A stretch of DNA of 64,000 nucleotides from Lysobacter_C viscosus (GTDB taxonomy: Bacteria > Pseudomonadota > Gammaproteobacteria > Xanthomonadales > Xanthomonadaceae). Of the stretch, positions 28,284 through 36,999 are shown piece by piece (within the stretch, counting starts at the first letter, position 1; every line of letters begins with the position of its first letter). Made by a program: the position numbers and the translations under genes. A model generated the notes under the pieces. That model ran no database searches and had not been told where the DNA came from. It saw only the letters and a program-made list of their open reading frames with translations. The DNA is taken from positions 1 through 64,000 of the forward strand of contig NZ_JBJMAV010000001.1 in the NCBI RefSeq assembly GCF_046600715.1. The letters run 5' to 3'.

Positions 28284-29672
28284 ATGAGAACCAAGAGGAA
28301 ATGGTTGTGCGCAGCCGCCGTGGCTGTCCTGGCCGGAAGCGCGGCCCAGGCATCCAGTCACCGGGAGGCTCCATTGTTGACGGGGAGTCCAAAGGTCGAC
28401 GCGACTGACTTCTACATGTTCCGGAGCTACGAATCCAACCGACAAGGATTCGTCACTTTCCTGGCAAATTATCAGCCCCTGCAGGACCCTTATGGAGGGC
28501 CGAACTACTTCCTGATGGATCCACGTGCTGTGTATGCCATCCATGTCGACAGCGATGGTGACGCGCTTCCCAACCATTCGTTCTATTTCCGCTTCTACAA
28601 CAAATTCAAGAACCTGACCGTGCCGGTGGATGGGCGCGACGTGGCGGTCCCGCTCAGCAACATCGGGTCTTTCGGTGACAGCGGCGCTCAGGATGCCGTT
28701 CTGAATGTCGACCAGAGCTATGTCGTGGTTTCACGCATGGATCAGGGTGAACCGCGCGTCGCGACCAACATGAGCCTGCGTACCCCGGGCCCCATGTTCC
28801 TGAAGCCGTTCGACAATATCGGTGCGAAGTCGATCCCCAACTACGGCTCGTATGCGGATCGGCACGTATCGAGAATCGCCATCGACGGCTGCGCCTTCGA
28901 GGGCCGGGTGTTCGTGGGACAACGCCGCGAGGGGTTTGCGGTGAACCTGGGTGAAGTGTTCGACCTGGTGAACACCAACCCGGTGGGCGAGCGCGATGCC
29001 GAGACCAATGTGCTGGCCGACAAGAACGTGACGAGCATTGCCCTGGAATTCCCCATTTCATGCCTGACACGCGGTGACCCCGTCATCGGTGCGTGGACCA
29101 ATGCATACCTTCCCGATGCCAGCGGACGTCAGCGGCCTGTATCGCGACTGGGAATGCCGCTCGTGAACGAGCTGGTGATCGGACTGCCGGACAAGGACAA
29201 GTTCAACGCCTCGCAGCCCTACTTCGACAGTCAGTTCGTCGACTACGTCACCCGGCCGACACTGCCCATCCTGCTGCAAGTCCTCTTCGGGGTGGAGGCG
29301 CCATCCGTATATCCCCGTTCCGATCTGGTGGCGGCCTTCCTCACGGGCCTGGAGGGGTTGAACAAACCCACCCCTTACGTGCGACCGGCGGAGATGCTGC
29401 GCCTGAACACGTCGATCAATCCCAAGCCGGCGGGCAGCCAGCAGGATCTGGGTGCCCTGGCGGGCGACACGGCAGGCTTCCCCAACGGGCGGCGGCCGGG
29501 TGACGATGTTGTTGACATCGAGTTGCGCGTCGCAATGGGCGCCTTGTTGAACGCCGCGCAAGCGCCAGATGGCCAGCTGCCATACACCGATGGCGTAAGG
29601 CTGGATGCAACGCAGTTCAGGTCGTCATTCCCCTACTTGAATACGCCACTGCAGGGTTCGCCTGCCAACTAG
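28284..29672 (+). CDS. DUF4331 family secreted protein
   Basis: The 462-residue protein has a signal peptide (MRTKRKWLCAAAVAVLAGSA, cut near AQA) and then SSHREAPLLTGSPKVDATDFY, the diagnostic start of DUF4331. Later segments such as LGMPLVNELVIGLPDKDKFN also fit the family. Function is unknown; these proteins are exported and lack recognised catalytic motifs. The start is fixed by AAGGAG seven bases upstream. It lies alone between the YpjD-like gene and ffh, where other gammaproteobacteria have nothing, and its codon use looks a little less GC-extreme than the neighbours, so it may be an insertion into this conserved interval. Confidence 0.85.
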   Translation: MRTKRKWLCAAAVAVLAGSAAQASSHREAPLLTGSPKVDATDFYMFRSYESNRQGFVTFLANYQPLQDPYGGPNYFLMDPRAVYAIHVDSDGDALPNHSFYFRFYNKFKNLTVPVDGRDVAVPLSNIGSFGDSGAQDAVLNVDQSYVVVSRMDQGEPRVATNMSLRTPGPMFLKPFDNIGAKSIPNYGSYADRHVSRIAIDGCAFEGRVFVGQRREGFAVNLGEVFDLVNTNPVGERDAETNVLADKNVTSIALEFPISCLTRGDPVIGAWTNAYLPDASGRQRPVSRLGMPLVNELVIGLPDKDKFNASQPYFDSQFVDYVTRPTLPILLQVLFGVEAPSVYPRSDLVAAFLTGLEGLNKPTPYVRPAEMLRLNTSINPKPAGSQQDLGALAGDTAGFPNGRRPGDDVVDIELRVAMGALLNAAQAPDGQLPYTDGVRLDATQFRSSFPYLNTPLQGSPAN

Positions 29673-29700
29673 ACCCCTGGTGTAGAACAGCAGTAACTGA

Positions 29701-29735
29701 GAACGCGGCCGGCTGAACCGGCCGCGTTCTTGTAT
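29701..29735 (+). terminator. terminator after the DUF4331 gene
   Basis: GAACGCGGCCGG-CTGAA-CCGGCCGCGTTC is a perfect 12 bp stem, followed by TTGTATT. It begins 28 bases after the stop codon. Confidence 0.75.
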
Positions 29736-30053
29736 TCGGCGGGCGAATTGCTGCGCCCGATCCCCTGGCCTCGGACGGTGACCGGCTCGCCAGGAAATTC
29801 TCACGGTGTCTGTTGATCCGGCGGGCGCTCCCTGGCAGCGGTGCTCCGGATTCCGTATTGCTGTTGCAGCCGTTGACGCGCTGCCGGTTTGCCGGCCTGC
29901 ACTCACGCCGGCAGCCGATGATCTGTGTTTCGTAACGGCGCTTTCTCCGGTCCAGTTTGCACGCGAGTGATTTGCCACTGCGCCCCCTGTCGTCGCCGGC
30001 TGTCAATGCAGGTAGGCGTGCTGCACCGGCCGGAAGCGCAAAGGCACCCGGGC
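29736..30053. other. interval upstream of ffh
   Basis: About 320 bases with no supported gene. The ffh frame is open upstream to 29957, but the extra residues are not Ffh-like. Confidence 0.4.
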
Positions 30054-30059
30054 TATACT
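30054..30059 (+). promoter_or_regulatory. -10 TATACT of ffh
   Basis: TATACT in the string GGCTATACTTCG (identical 12 bases upstream of ribF) lies 38 bases before the ffh ATG. No clear -35 is visible. Confidence 0.5.
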
Positions 30060-30097
30060 TCGCACCCCGTTTCAGCTCCCCCGCAGGTCGTCCGACG

Positions 30098-31462
30098 ATG
30101 TTCGAATCCCTCACCCAGCGCCTGTCCGGAACCATTGAACGCCTGAAGGGGCGCGGCCGGCTGACCGAGGAGAACATCCGCGAGGCCACCCGCGAGGTCC
30201 GTATCGCGCTGCTGGAGGCCGACGTCGCGCTGCCGGTGGTGCAGGCGCTGATCGAGCGCATCAAGGTGCGTGCGGTCGGCCAGGAAGTACTCAAGTCGCT
30301 GACCCCGGGGCAGGCGCTGATCAAGGTCGTGCGCGACGAGCTGACCGCGGTGATGGGCTCGCAGGCCAGCGACCTCAACCTCAACGTGCCGGCGCCGGCG
30401 GTCATCCTGATGGCCGGCCTTCAGGGCGCGGGCAAGACCACCACGGTAGGCAAGCTCGCCAAGCACCTGAAGGAAAAGCGCAAGAAGAAGGTCATGGTGG
30501 TGTCGGCCGACGTCTACCGGCCCGCAGCCATCGAGCAGCTCAGGACGCTGGCGCAGCAGGTGGACGTGCTGTTCTTCCCCTCCAGCGCCGACCAGCAGCC
30601 CGAAGCCATCGTGCGCGCCGCCATCGACGATGCCCGGAAGTCCTTTGCCGACGTGCTGATCGTCGATACCGCCGGTCGCCTTGCCATCGACGAAGCGATG
30701 ATGGCCGAGATCAAGGCGCTGCACAGCGCGGTCAATCCGACCGAGACCCTGTTCGTGGTCGACGCCATGACCGGCCAGGACGCGGCGGTCACCGCCAAGG
30801 CCTTCGGCGAGGCGCTGCCGCTCACCGGCGTGGTGTTGACCAAGACCGACGGCGATGCGCGCGGTGGCGCGGCGCTCAGCGTGCGCTACATCACCGGCAA
30901 GCCGATCAAGTTCATCGGCGTGGGTGAAAAGCCCGACGGGCTGGACGTGTTCCACCCCGACCGCGTCGCCAGCCGCATCCTGGACATGGGCGACGTGCTC
31001 AGCCTGGTCGAGCAGGTCGAGCACCAGGTCGACAAGGACAAGGCCGCCAAGCTGGCCGAGAAGGTCGCCAAGGGCAAGAAGTTCGACCTCAACGACATGA
31101 AGGACCAGCTCGAGCAGATGCAGAACATGGGTGGCCTGGGCGGGCTGATGGACAAGCTGCCCGGCATCGGCCAGATCCCCGACTCGGTCAAGGCCCAGGT
31201 CACCGGCAAGGAGGTGCCGCGCCTGGTGGCCATCATCAATTCCATGACCCGCAAGGAGCGCCGCAACCCGGCGTTGCTGAACGGATCGCGCCGCAAGCGC
31301 ATCGCTTCCGGCGCGGGCGTGACGCCGGCCGATGTGAACAAGCTGATGAAGCAGTACCAGCAGATGGAAAAGATGATGGGCAAGCTGGGCCGCGGCGGCA
31401 TGAAGGGCATGATGCGCGGTATGCGCGGGATGATGGGTGGCCGCGGCGGCATGCCGTTCTGA
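30098..31462 (+). CDS. ffh: signal recognition particle protein Ffh
   Basis: This 454-residue GTPase binds 4.5S RNA and signal sequences and delivers nascent membrane proteins to FtsY. The N domain starts MFESLTQRLSGTIERLKG. The G domain has G1 GLQGAGKTTTVGKLA near 104-118, DTAGRL and TKTDGDARGG. The Met-rich M domain ends in a Gly/Met-rich tail (GKLGRGGMKGMMRGMRG). The start is the conserved MFESL; upstream sequence is not conserved. It heads the ffh-rpsP-rimM-trmD-rplS cluster, though REP-like palindromes separate it from rpsP. Confidence 0.98.
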   Translation: MFESLTQRLSGTIERLKGRGRLTEENIREATREVRIALLEADVALPVVQALIERIKVRAVGQEVLKSLTPGQALIKVVRDELTAVMGSQASDLNLNVPAPAVILMAGLQGAGKTTTVGKLAKHLKEKRKKKVMVVSADVYRPAAIEQLRTLAQQVDVLFFPSSADQQPEAIVRAAIDDARKSFADVLIVDTAGRLAIDEAMMAEIKALHSAVNPTETLFVVDAMTGQDAAVTAKAFGEALPLTGVVLTKTDGDARGGAALSVRYITGKPIKFIGVGEKPDGLDVFHPDRVASRILDMGDVLSLVEQVEHQVDKDKAAKLAEKVAKGKKFDLNDMKDQLEQMQNMGGLGGLMDKLPGIGQIPDSVKAQVTGKEVPRLVAIINSMTRKERRNPALLNGSRRKRIASGAGVTPADVNKLMKQYQQMEKMMGKLGRGGMKGMMRGMRGMMGGRGGMPF

Positions 31463-31489
31463 GGACCCCTTCAGGCCTCGGACGGGCCC

Positions 31490-31512
31490 TGTAGGAGCGG
31501 CTTCAGCCGCGA
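31490..31512 (+). repeat. REP-like palindrome, copy 1
   Basis: TGTAGGAGCGGCTTCAGCCG plus CGA is a short imperfect palindrome of the kind repeated many times in Pseudomonas and xanthomonad genomes. It lies 28 bases after the ffh stop and is complementary, apart from one base, to copy 3 at 31613-31635. Confidence 0.75.
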
Positions 31513-31518
31513 TGCTCT

Positions 31519-31541
31519 TGTAGGAGCGACGTGAGTCGCGA
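31519..31541 (+). repeat. REP-like palindrome, copy 2
   Basis: TGTAGGAGCGACGTGAGTCG plus CGA has the same TGTAGGAGCG head and TCGCGA-type end as copy 1 but a different loop arm, so it is a second subtype of the repeat. It is in direct orientation to copy 1. Confidence 0.7.
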
Positions 31542-31612
31542 CCGCGAATCGCCAAGGGGGGGGGTGGATCTCGACCGAGATCAGGCCTGTACGAGGGCCT
31601 CGGCGGCTCGCA

Positions 31613-31635
31613 TCGCGGCTGAAGCGGCTCCTACA
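31613..31635 (-). repeat. REP-like palindrome, copy 3 (inverted)
   Basis: TCGCGGCTGAAGCGGCTCCT plus ACA is the reverse complement of copy 1 with one mismatch. With copy 1 it can form a long hairpin with a 100-base loop containing copy 2, just before the rpsP -10. Confidence 0.75.
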
Positions 31636-31654
31636 ACACCTGCGGAAAATCCCC

Positions 31655-31660
31655 TATAAT
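31655..31660 (+). promoter_or_regulatory. -10 TATAAT upstream of rpsP
   Basis: A consensus TATAAT lies 53 bases before the rpsP ATG and directly after REP copy 3. The -35 position reads TACAAC at best. It would let rpsP-rimM-trmD-rplS be transcribed separately from ffh. Confidence 0.55.
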
Positions 31661-31713
31661 TGCCGGCTTACCCCGTCATCCCGACGGCTGGGCAACACAG
31701 GAACCATCCCACC

Positions 31714-31980
31714 ATGGTCAAGATCCGACTGACCCGCGGCGGCGCCAAGAAGCGTCCGTTCTACCACATCATCGTCACCGACAGCCGCAGCGCCCGCGAC
31801 GGCCGCAACATCGAGCGCGTCGGTTACTACAACCCGGTTGCGACCGGCGGCGAGAAGCGCGTCGAGCTGGACACCGGCCGCGTGCAGCACTGGCTGGGCA
31901 ACGGCGCGCAGCTGACCGACAAGGTCGCCGTGCTCTACAAGGAAGCGCTCAAGTCGGCCGACACGGCCGCTGCAGCCTGA
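31714..31980 (+). CDS. rpsP: 30S ribosomal protein S16
   Basis: This 88-residue protein begins MVKIRLTRGGAKKRPFYHII, the conserved S16 N-terminus, and has RIERVGYYNP-like text (NIERVGYYNP). S16 stabilises the 5' domain of 16S rRNA. The frame is open upstream, but the ATG at 31714 is the family start. It leads the rpsP-rimM-trmD-rplS operon. Confidence 0.98.
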   Translation: MVKIRLTRGGAKKRPFYHIIVTDSRSARDGRNIERVGYYNPVATGGEKRVELDTGRVQHWLGNGAQLTDKVAVLYKEALKSADTAAAA

Positions 31981-32020
31981 TCCTTCGGCCGCGTAACGCG
32001 CGCGGCCGGCATTGGACACG

Positions 32021-32536
32021 ATGGACACCGAAGGGCGCCGCATCCTCGTAGGCAGGGTGACCGGCGCCTTCGGCTTGCGTGGCGAAGTGAAGCTCGAGTC
32101 ATGGACCGAGCCGCGCGAGGCGATCTTCCGCTACCAGCCGTGGATCCTGCGGGACGCGCGTGGCGTGGAGCGGCAGGTGCAAGGCGTGCGCGGCCGCGAC
32201 GACGGAAAGCGGGTCACGGCCTGGTTCCCGGAGGTCGCCGACCGTGACGCCGCCGAGGCGATGCGCGGACTGGAGATCCTCGTGCCGCGCTCCGCCTTCC
32301 CGCCTCCCGCGCCGGGCGAGTTCTACTGGGTCGACCTGGAAGGGCTGCGCGTGGTGAACGTGGACGGCGTGTCGTTCGGCACTGTTTCCCACCTGTTCGC
32401 CACCGGCGCCAACGACGTCCTGGTGGCCCGCGAAGGCGGCCGCGAGCGGATGATCCCGTTCGTGCGGCCGCAGTACGTGACCGACATCGATTTCGACTCC
32501 GGCGTGGTGACGGTGGACTGGGACCCGGAGTTCTGA
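32021..32536 (+). CDS. rimM: ribosome maturation factor RimM
   Basis: This 171-residue protein helps mature the 30S 3' domain and binds S19. It has the N-terminal RimM domain (VGRVTGAFGLRGEVKLESWT) and the C-terminal PRC-barrel domain (FYWVDLEGLRVV, MIPFVRPQYV, VDWDPEF). An in-frame TTG three codons earlier (32012) is possible, but the ATG fits family length better. Eight bases separate it from trmD. Confidence 0.95.
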   Translation: MDTEGRRILVGRVTGAFGLRGEVKLESWTEPREAIFRYQPWILRDARGVERQVQGVRGRDDGKRVTAWFPEVADRDAAEAMRGLEILVPRSAFPPPAPGEFYWVDLEGLRVVNVDGVSFGTVSHLFATGANDVLVAREGGRERMIPFVRPQYVTDIDFDSGVVTVDWDPEF

Positions 32537-32544
32537 GGGCCGCC

Positions 32545-33333
32545 ATGCGCATCGACATCGTCAGCCTGTTCCCCGAGTTCGTCGCCCAGTGCGCCGCGTT
32601 CGGCGTGGTCGGCCGCGCGGCGGAGCGCGGGCTGCTGTCGCTGCACGGCTGGAACCCACGCGATTACGCCGAGGGCAACTACCGCCGCGTCGACGACCGG
32701 CCTTTCGGTGGCGGCCCGGGCATGGTGATGCTGGTCGATCCGCTGCGGGCCAGCCTGGACGCGGCCCGCGCGGCCGATCCGCGGCCGGTGTGCGTCGTCT
32801 ACCTCACCCCGCAGGGCGTGCCGCTGACCCAGGCCAAGGTGCGTGAGCTGGCGGCGCGGGAGCGGATGGTGCTGCTGTGCGGGCGCTACGAAGGCGTCGA
32901 CGAGCGGCTGCTGGCCACGCAGGTCGACGAGGAAATCTCGATCGGCGACTACGTACTGTCCGGCGGTGAACTGGCCGCGGCCGTGGTGGTCGATGCGGTG
33001 GCGCGCCTGCAGGCAGGGGTACTGAACGATGCCGACTCCGCCGAGCAGGACAGTTTCGAACCGGTCGACCCGGCGGGCGATCCGGGCCAGCTGCTGCTGG
33101 ACTGCCCCCACTACACCCGCCCGGTCTCACACGAACTGGGCGATGTGCCGCCGGTGCTGATGTCCGGCAACCACGCCGAGATCGCGCGCTGGCGCCGCCA
33201 GCAGGCGCTGGGCCGGACCTGGCAGCGGCGCCCCGACCTGCTGGACGAGGCCGGCCTGTCCAAACCGGACCGGGCCCTGCTGTCGTCGTACCGCGCGTCG
33301 CTGGGTACGGTAGGCGACGACAGCGACGGCTGA
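32545..33333 (+). CDS. trmD: tRNA (guanine-N1)-methyltransferase
   Basis: The 262-residue SPOUT enzyme methylates G37 of tRNAs reading CNN codons, preventing +1 frameshifts. It starts MRIDIVSLFPEFV and has DDRPFGGGPGMVM, LLCGRYEGVDERL and the trefoil-knot cofactor loop EEISIGDYVLSGGELAA, all typical. GGGCCGCC precedes the ATG. The operon continues to rplS after a 216-base gap. Confidence 0.98.
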   Translation: MRIDIVSLFPEFVAQCAAFGVVGRAAERGLLSLHGWNPRDYAEGNYRRVDDRPFGGGPGMVMLVDPLRASLDAARAADPRPVCVVYLTPQGVPLTQAKVRELAARERMVLLCGRYEGVDERLLATQVDEEISIGDYVLSGGELAAAVVVDAVARLQAGVLNDADSAEQDSFEPVDPAGDPGQLLLDCPHYTRPVSHELGDVPPVLMSGNHAEIARWRRQQALGRTWQRRPDLLDEAGLSKPDRALLSSYRASLGTVGDDSDG

Positions 33334-33404
33334 CTGCCGCGGCAGGCACCCCGCCCGGGGCGCCGTGAGGACGTAACCCCTAGCCACGCAAGGAAAAGGC
33401 CCGC

Positions 33405-33410
33405 TATAAT
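33405..33410 (+). promoter_or_regulatory. -10 TATAAT upstream of rplS
   Basis: Consensus TATAAT lies 139 bases before the rplS ATG. No good -35 is visible. The long leader between it and rplS could hold autoregulatory structure, which I could not resolve. Confidence 0.45.
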
Positions 33411-33549
33411 GCGCGGCTTGACCGCCAGTTGGTGGTCTGTCTGCTTTACCAGCGGCACCCATAGAAAGCCAGACGCGGGTCCACGTGCACTCGCGCTACA
33501 ACGATTCCAACAGGCAGGCCACCCAGTGGCCACCCACCAGGTCAAAGTC

Positions 33550-33951
33550 ATGAACAAGCCTTCGCTCAGCACGCTCCTCCAGGAATTCGAGTCCCAGCAG
33601 ATCCAGCGCGAACTGCCCAACTTCAGCCCGGGCGACACCGTTGTCGTCAACGTCAAGGTGAAGGAAGGCAACCGCGAGCGCCTCCAGGCCTACGAAGGCG
33701 TGGTCATCGCGATGAAGAACGCGGGCCTGAATTCGTCGTTCACCGTCCGCAAGATCTCCCACGGTTTCGGCGTGGAGCGCGTGTTCCAGAACCACAGCGC
33801 CACCATCGACTCGGTCGACGTGAAGCGCCGCGGCAAGGTCCGCGCCGGCAAGCTGTACTACCTGCGTGGCCTGGAAGGCAAGAAGGCCCGCATCAAGGAA
33901 GACCTGGCCGCCTATGCGAAGGCCAAGGCCGCCGCTGCCGCCACCAAGTAA
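33550..33951 (+). CDS. rplS: 50S ribosomal protein L19
   Basis: This 133-residue protein begins MNKPSLSTLLQEFESQQIQ and has FSPGDTVVVNVKVKEGNRER, KISHGFGVERVFQ and RRGKVRAGKLYYLR, all L19 hallmarks; L19 lies at the 30S-50S interface. A basic Ala/Lys-rich tail (AKAKAAAAATK) extends the C-terminus slightly. Upstream in-frame sequence back to 33409 is leader, not protein. Confidence 0.97.
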   Translation: MNKPSLSTLLQEFESQQIQRELPNFSPGDTVVVNVKVKEGNRERLQAYEGVVIAMKNAGLNSSFTVRKISHGFGVERVFQNHSATIDSVDVKRRGKVRAGKLYYLRGLEGKKARIKEDLAAYAKAKAAAAATK

Positions 33952-33980
33952 ATCGCTGCCGTCGATTGCACGAGAGACCG

Positions 33981-34006
33981 GAACGGTCGCCGAAAGGCGG
34001 CCGTTC
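33981..34006 (+). terminator. hairpin after rplS
   Basis: GAACGGTCGCC-GAAA-GGCGGCCGTTC is an 11 bp stem with a GAAA loop and one G-T wobble, 30 bases after the stop. The following T-run is weak (TGCGTTGT). Confidence 0.6.
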
Positions 34007-34131
34007 TGCGTTGTGGGGTCCGCGCTTGGCGGAACCCGCGTGTCCGATGGCGACGCCCCCTGCATCGCCATCTCTGAACACCACGCGGGGCCAGGGATTG
34101 GACCCGGCGACGCCGTCCCCATCTAGCCCGC

Positions 34132-34536
34132 ATGCCCGACCTGCCCGCCGTCAATCCCGTTCGCCTGGACCTCTGGCTCTGGGCCGCCCGGTTCTTCAAG
34201 ACCCGGAGCCTGGCACGCCAGGCGATCGAGACCGGCAAGGTCGAGGTCGCCGGCCAGCGTGCCAAGGCCTCGCGCACCGTTCGCGTGGGCGAGCGCATGC
34301 AGGTCGAGCGGGCGGGCGAGGTCTTCCACTTCGAGGTGCGGGGCCTGTCCGACACCCGTGGCCCGGCGCCGGTCGCGCAGGCGCTCTACCTGGAAGACGA
34401 GGCATCGCGCGCTGCACGGGCCGAGGTGCGAGCGCTGCGCGCCGCCGAAAGGACGGGCTACCGCGCCCCGGAGGGAAAACCGGACAAGCGCGCGCGGCGC
34501 CTGATCCGTGCGCTGGGGGATATCGACGCGCTGTAG
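34132..34536 (+). CDS. hslR: heat shock protein 15 (S4-domain RNA-binding, HslR)
   Basis: The 134-residue protein starts with an S4 RNA-binding domain (VRLDLWLWAARFFKTRSLAR, GKVEVAGQRAKASRTVRVGE) and ends in a basic tail (GKPDKRARRLIRAL), as in E. coli Hsp15. Hsp15 binds stalled 50S subunits carrying nascent chains and helps rescue them. It is a lone gene after rplS. I see no sigma-32 promoter. Confidence 0.92.
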   Translation: MPDLPAVNPVRLDLWLWAARFFKTRSLARQAIETGKVEVAGQRAKASRTVRVGERMQVERAGEVFHFEVRGLSDTRGPAPVAQALYLEDEASRAARAEVRALRAAERTGYRAPEGKPDKRARRLIRALGDIDAL

Positions 34537-34771
34537 CCGGGCAGCGATCAGGCGAGGGCGTGGCGCCGGACGGGCAGGCGGTCGTGCACAAGGTCCGCGG
34601 ACACCGGCCGCAGCCGGGCCGCCATAACCCGGTATCGCCGGGGGCGCGCTCGGGTCGGCGATGCGAAATCGCGGAAGAACCCGCAGTTGAAGCCGGGGGC
34701 GCGGGCGCTGTCGCGACAGGCCACCACCCCGGGCGGATCCCGCCAACTCAAGCGCCAGCAGGTTCACAGTC

Positions 34772-34795
34772 AAGGGCCCGCTCGCGCGGGGCCTT
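34772..34795 (-). terminator. weak terminator downstream of katG
   Basis: AAGGGCCCGC-TCGC-GCGGGGCCTT pairs over ten positions with one mismatch, 24 bases beyond the katG stop on the minus strand. The T-run is poor. The 34537-34771 interval before it holds no gene I can support. Confidence 0.45.
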
Positions 34796-34818
34796 GCATG
34801 CGTGGCCGTCGGCGGTAC

Positions 34819-36999
34819 TCAGGCCTTCAGGTCGAAGCGGTCGGCCTCCATCACCTTGACCCATGCCCTGATGAAGTCGTTGACGAAGTCGGTCTCGCCG
34901 TCGTCGGACGCGTACACCTCGGCCAGCGCGCGCAACTGGGAGTTTGATCCGAACACGAGGTCGGCGACCGTGGCCGTCCATTTGATGGTCCCGCTGGCCC
35001 GGTCCACACCTTCGAATACGTGCGGGTCGGCCTCTGACTTGCGCCACTTGGTGCACATGTCGAGCAGGTTGTCGAAGAAGTCGGTGCTGAGGGTGCCCGG
35101 GCGCGAAGTGAACACGCCGTGCCGCGCGCCCTCGTAGGTGGCGCCGATCGCACGCAGGCCACCGATCAGCGCGGTCATCTGCGGTGCGGTGAGCTGCAAC
35201 AACGCGGCGCGATCCACCAGCGCCTCGGCGGTCTGCTCCTCATCACCCTTGCGGACGTAGTTGCGGAACGCATCGATCGCCGGTTCCAGCACCTCGAAGG
35301 AGTTGGCGTCCGTCTGCTCGTCGGTAGCGTCGGTGCGGCCGGGGGTGAACGGCACGGTGGCCTCATGCCCGCCCTTCCGCGCGGCGGCCTCGATGCCGGC
35401 ACTGCCGCCGAGCACGATCAGGTCGGCGAGTGACACTTGCTTACCGCCGCTGGCGCCGCCGTTGAAGTCCGAGCGCACCTTGTCCAGCACGCCGAGCACG
35501 CGCTGCAGTTCGGCCGGTTCGTTGACCTCCCAGTCCTTCTGGGGAGCCAGCCGGATGCGCGCCCCGTTGGCACCGCCGCGCAGGTCGCTGCCGCGGAACG
35601 TGGAGGCCGACGCCCATGCGGTCTTGACCAGGTCCTGCACCGACAGGCCCGAGTCCAGCAGCGCCTTCTTGAGCGCGGCGATGTCGCCCTCGTCCACCAG
35701 CGGGTGGTCGACCGGCGGTACCGGGTCCTGCCACACGAGGTCCTCGGCGGGGACCAGCTTGCCCAGGTAGCGCACCTTGGGGCCCATGTCGCGGTGGGTC
35801 AGCTTGAACCAGGCACGCGCGAAGGCGTCGGCGAACCGGGCCGGGTTGGCCATGAAGCCGCGCGAGATCTTTTCGTAGACGGGGTCGAAGCGCATCGCCA
35901 GGTCGGCGGTCGTCATCATCGGCTGGTGGAGCTTGCCGGGGATGTGCGCATCGGGGACGTTCCTGCCGGCGTCGCCCCTGGGCTTCCACTGCTGGGCGCC
36001 GGCCGGGCTCCTGGTCAGTTCCCACTCGTGCCCGAACAGGGTCTCGAAGTAGGACATGTCCCACGTGGTGGGCGTCGGCGTCCACGCGCCTTCCAGGCCG
36101 CTGGTAATGGTGTGCGCGCCGCAGCCGCTGTCGAGCGTATTGGTCCAGCCCAGACCCAGCTCCTCGATGTTGGCCGCCTCGGGCTCGCGGCCGACGGTGT
36201 CGACCGGGCCCGCGCCGTGGCATTTGCCGAACGTATGGCCGCCGGCGACCAGCGCCACCGTCTCCTCGTCGTCCATCGCCATGCGCGCGAACGTGTCACG
36301 GATATCGCGCCCCGACCCGAGTGGATCGGGGTTGCCGTTGGGGCCTTCGGGGTTCACGTAGATCAGGCCCATCTGCACCGCGGCCAGCGGGTTGGCCAGT
36401 TCGCGTTCGCCGCTGTAGCGCTCGTCGCCGAGCCAGGTGGACTCCGGACCCCAGTCGATCGGCATCGGTTCCCATACGTCCTCGCGGCCGCCGCCAAAAC
36501 CGAAGGTCCTGAAGCCCATCGACTCCAGCGACACGTTGCCGGCCAGCACGAACAGGTCGGCCCACGACAGCTTGCGGCCGTACTTCTTCTTGATCGGCCA
36601 CAGCAGCCGCCGGGCCTTGTCCAGGTTGCCGTTGTCGGGCCAGCTGTTGAGCGGTGCGAAGCGCTGCTCGCCCGAGCGTGCGCCGCCTCGGCCGTCGAAG
36701 ATGCGGTAGGTCCCGGCGGCGTGCCATGCCATGCGGATGAAGAACGGGCCGTAGTGGCCGTAGTCGGCGGGCCACCACGACTGCGAGTCGGTCATCAGCC
36801 CGTGCAGGTCCCGGATGACGGCGTCCAGGTCGAGGGTCTTGAACTCGGCGGCGTAGTCGTAGTCCTCCATCCTCGGGTCTGCCAGGTCCGACTTCTGGTG
36901 CAGCACCGCGACATCGAGCTGCTCCGGCCACCAGTCACCGCTGCGGCGGGGACGGGGACGCGTGTGGCCTGCGACGGGGCATTGGGATTCAGCATTCAT
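34819..36999 (-). CDS. katG: catalase-peroxidase KatG
   Basis: The 726-residue bifunctional heme enzyme destroys hydrogen peroxide. The distal triad is R89, W92, H93 in RMAWHAAGTYR, the proximal heme ligand is H255 in VAGGHTFGKCHG, and the Met-Tyr-Trp cofactor residues are all present (W92, Y214 in GLIYVNPEGP, M240 in DTFARMAM), so catalase activity is expected. It is full length with the duplicated C-terminal domain. There is no signal peptide. It lies downstream of mutS on the same strand with a 319-base gap containing an OxyR-like palindrome. Confidence 0.98.
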   Translation of the reverse strand: MNAESQCPVAGHTRPRPRRSGDWWPEQLDVAVLHQKSDLADPRMEDYDYAAEFKTLDLDAVIRDLHGLMTDSQSWWPADYGHYGPFFIRMAWHAAGTYRIFDGRGGARSGEQRFAPLNSWPDNGNLDKARRLLWPIKKKYGRKLSWADLFVLAGNVSLESMGFRTFGFGGGREDVWEPMPIDWGPESTWLGDERYSGERELANPLAAVQMGLIYVNPEGPNGNPDPLGSGRDIRDTFARMAMDDEETVALVAGGHTFGKCHGAGPVDTVGREPEAANIEELGLGWTNTLDSGCGAHTITSGLEGAWTPTPTTWDMSYFETLFGHEWELTRSPAGAQQWKPRGDAGRNVPDAHIPGKLHQPMMTTADLAMRFDPVYEKISRGFMANPARFADAFARAWFKLTHRDMGPKVRYLGKLVPAEDLVWQDPVPPVDHPLVDEGDIAALKKALLDSGLSVQDLVKTAWASASTFRGSDLRGGANGARIRLAPQKDWEVNEPAELQRVLGVLDKVRSDFNGGASGGKQVSLADLIVLGGSAGIEAAARKGGHEATVPFTPGRTDATDEQTDANSFEVLEPAIDAFRNYVRKGDEEQTAEALVDRAALLQLTAPQMTALIGGLRAIGATYEGARHGVFTSRPGTLSTDFFDNLLDMCTKWRKSEADPHVFEGVDRASGTIKWTATVADLVFGSNSQLRALAEVYASDDGETDFVNDFIRAWVKVMEADRFDLKA

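Noticed and set aside
34537..34771. Possible small gene between hslR and katG
   Set aside because: Open frames on both strands here are Arg/Pro/Ala/Gly-rich with no ribosome binding site or similarity; they extend from shadows of the flanking genes.
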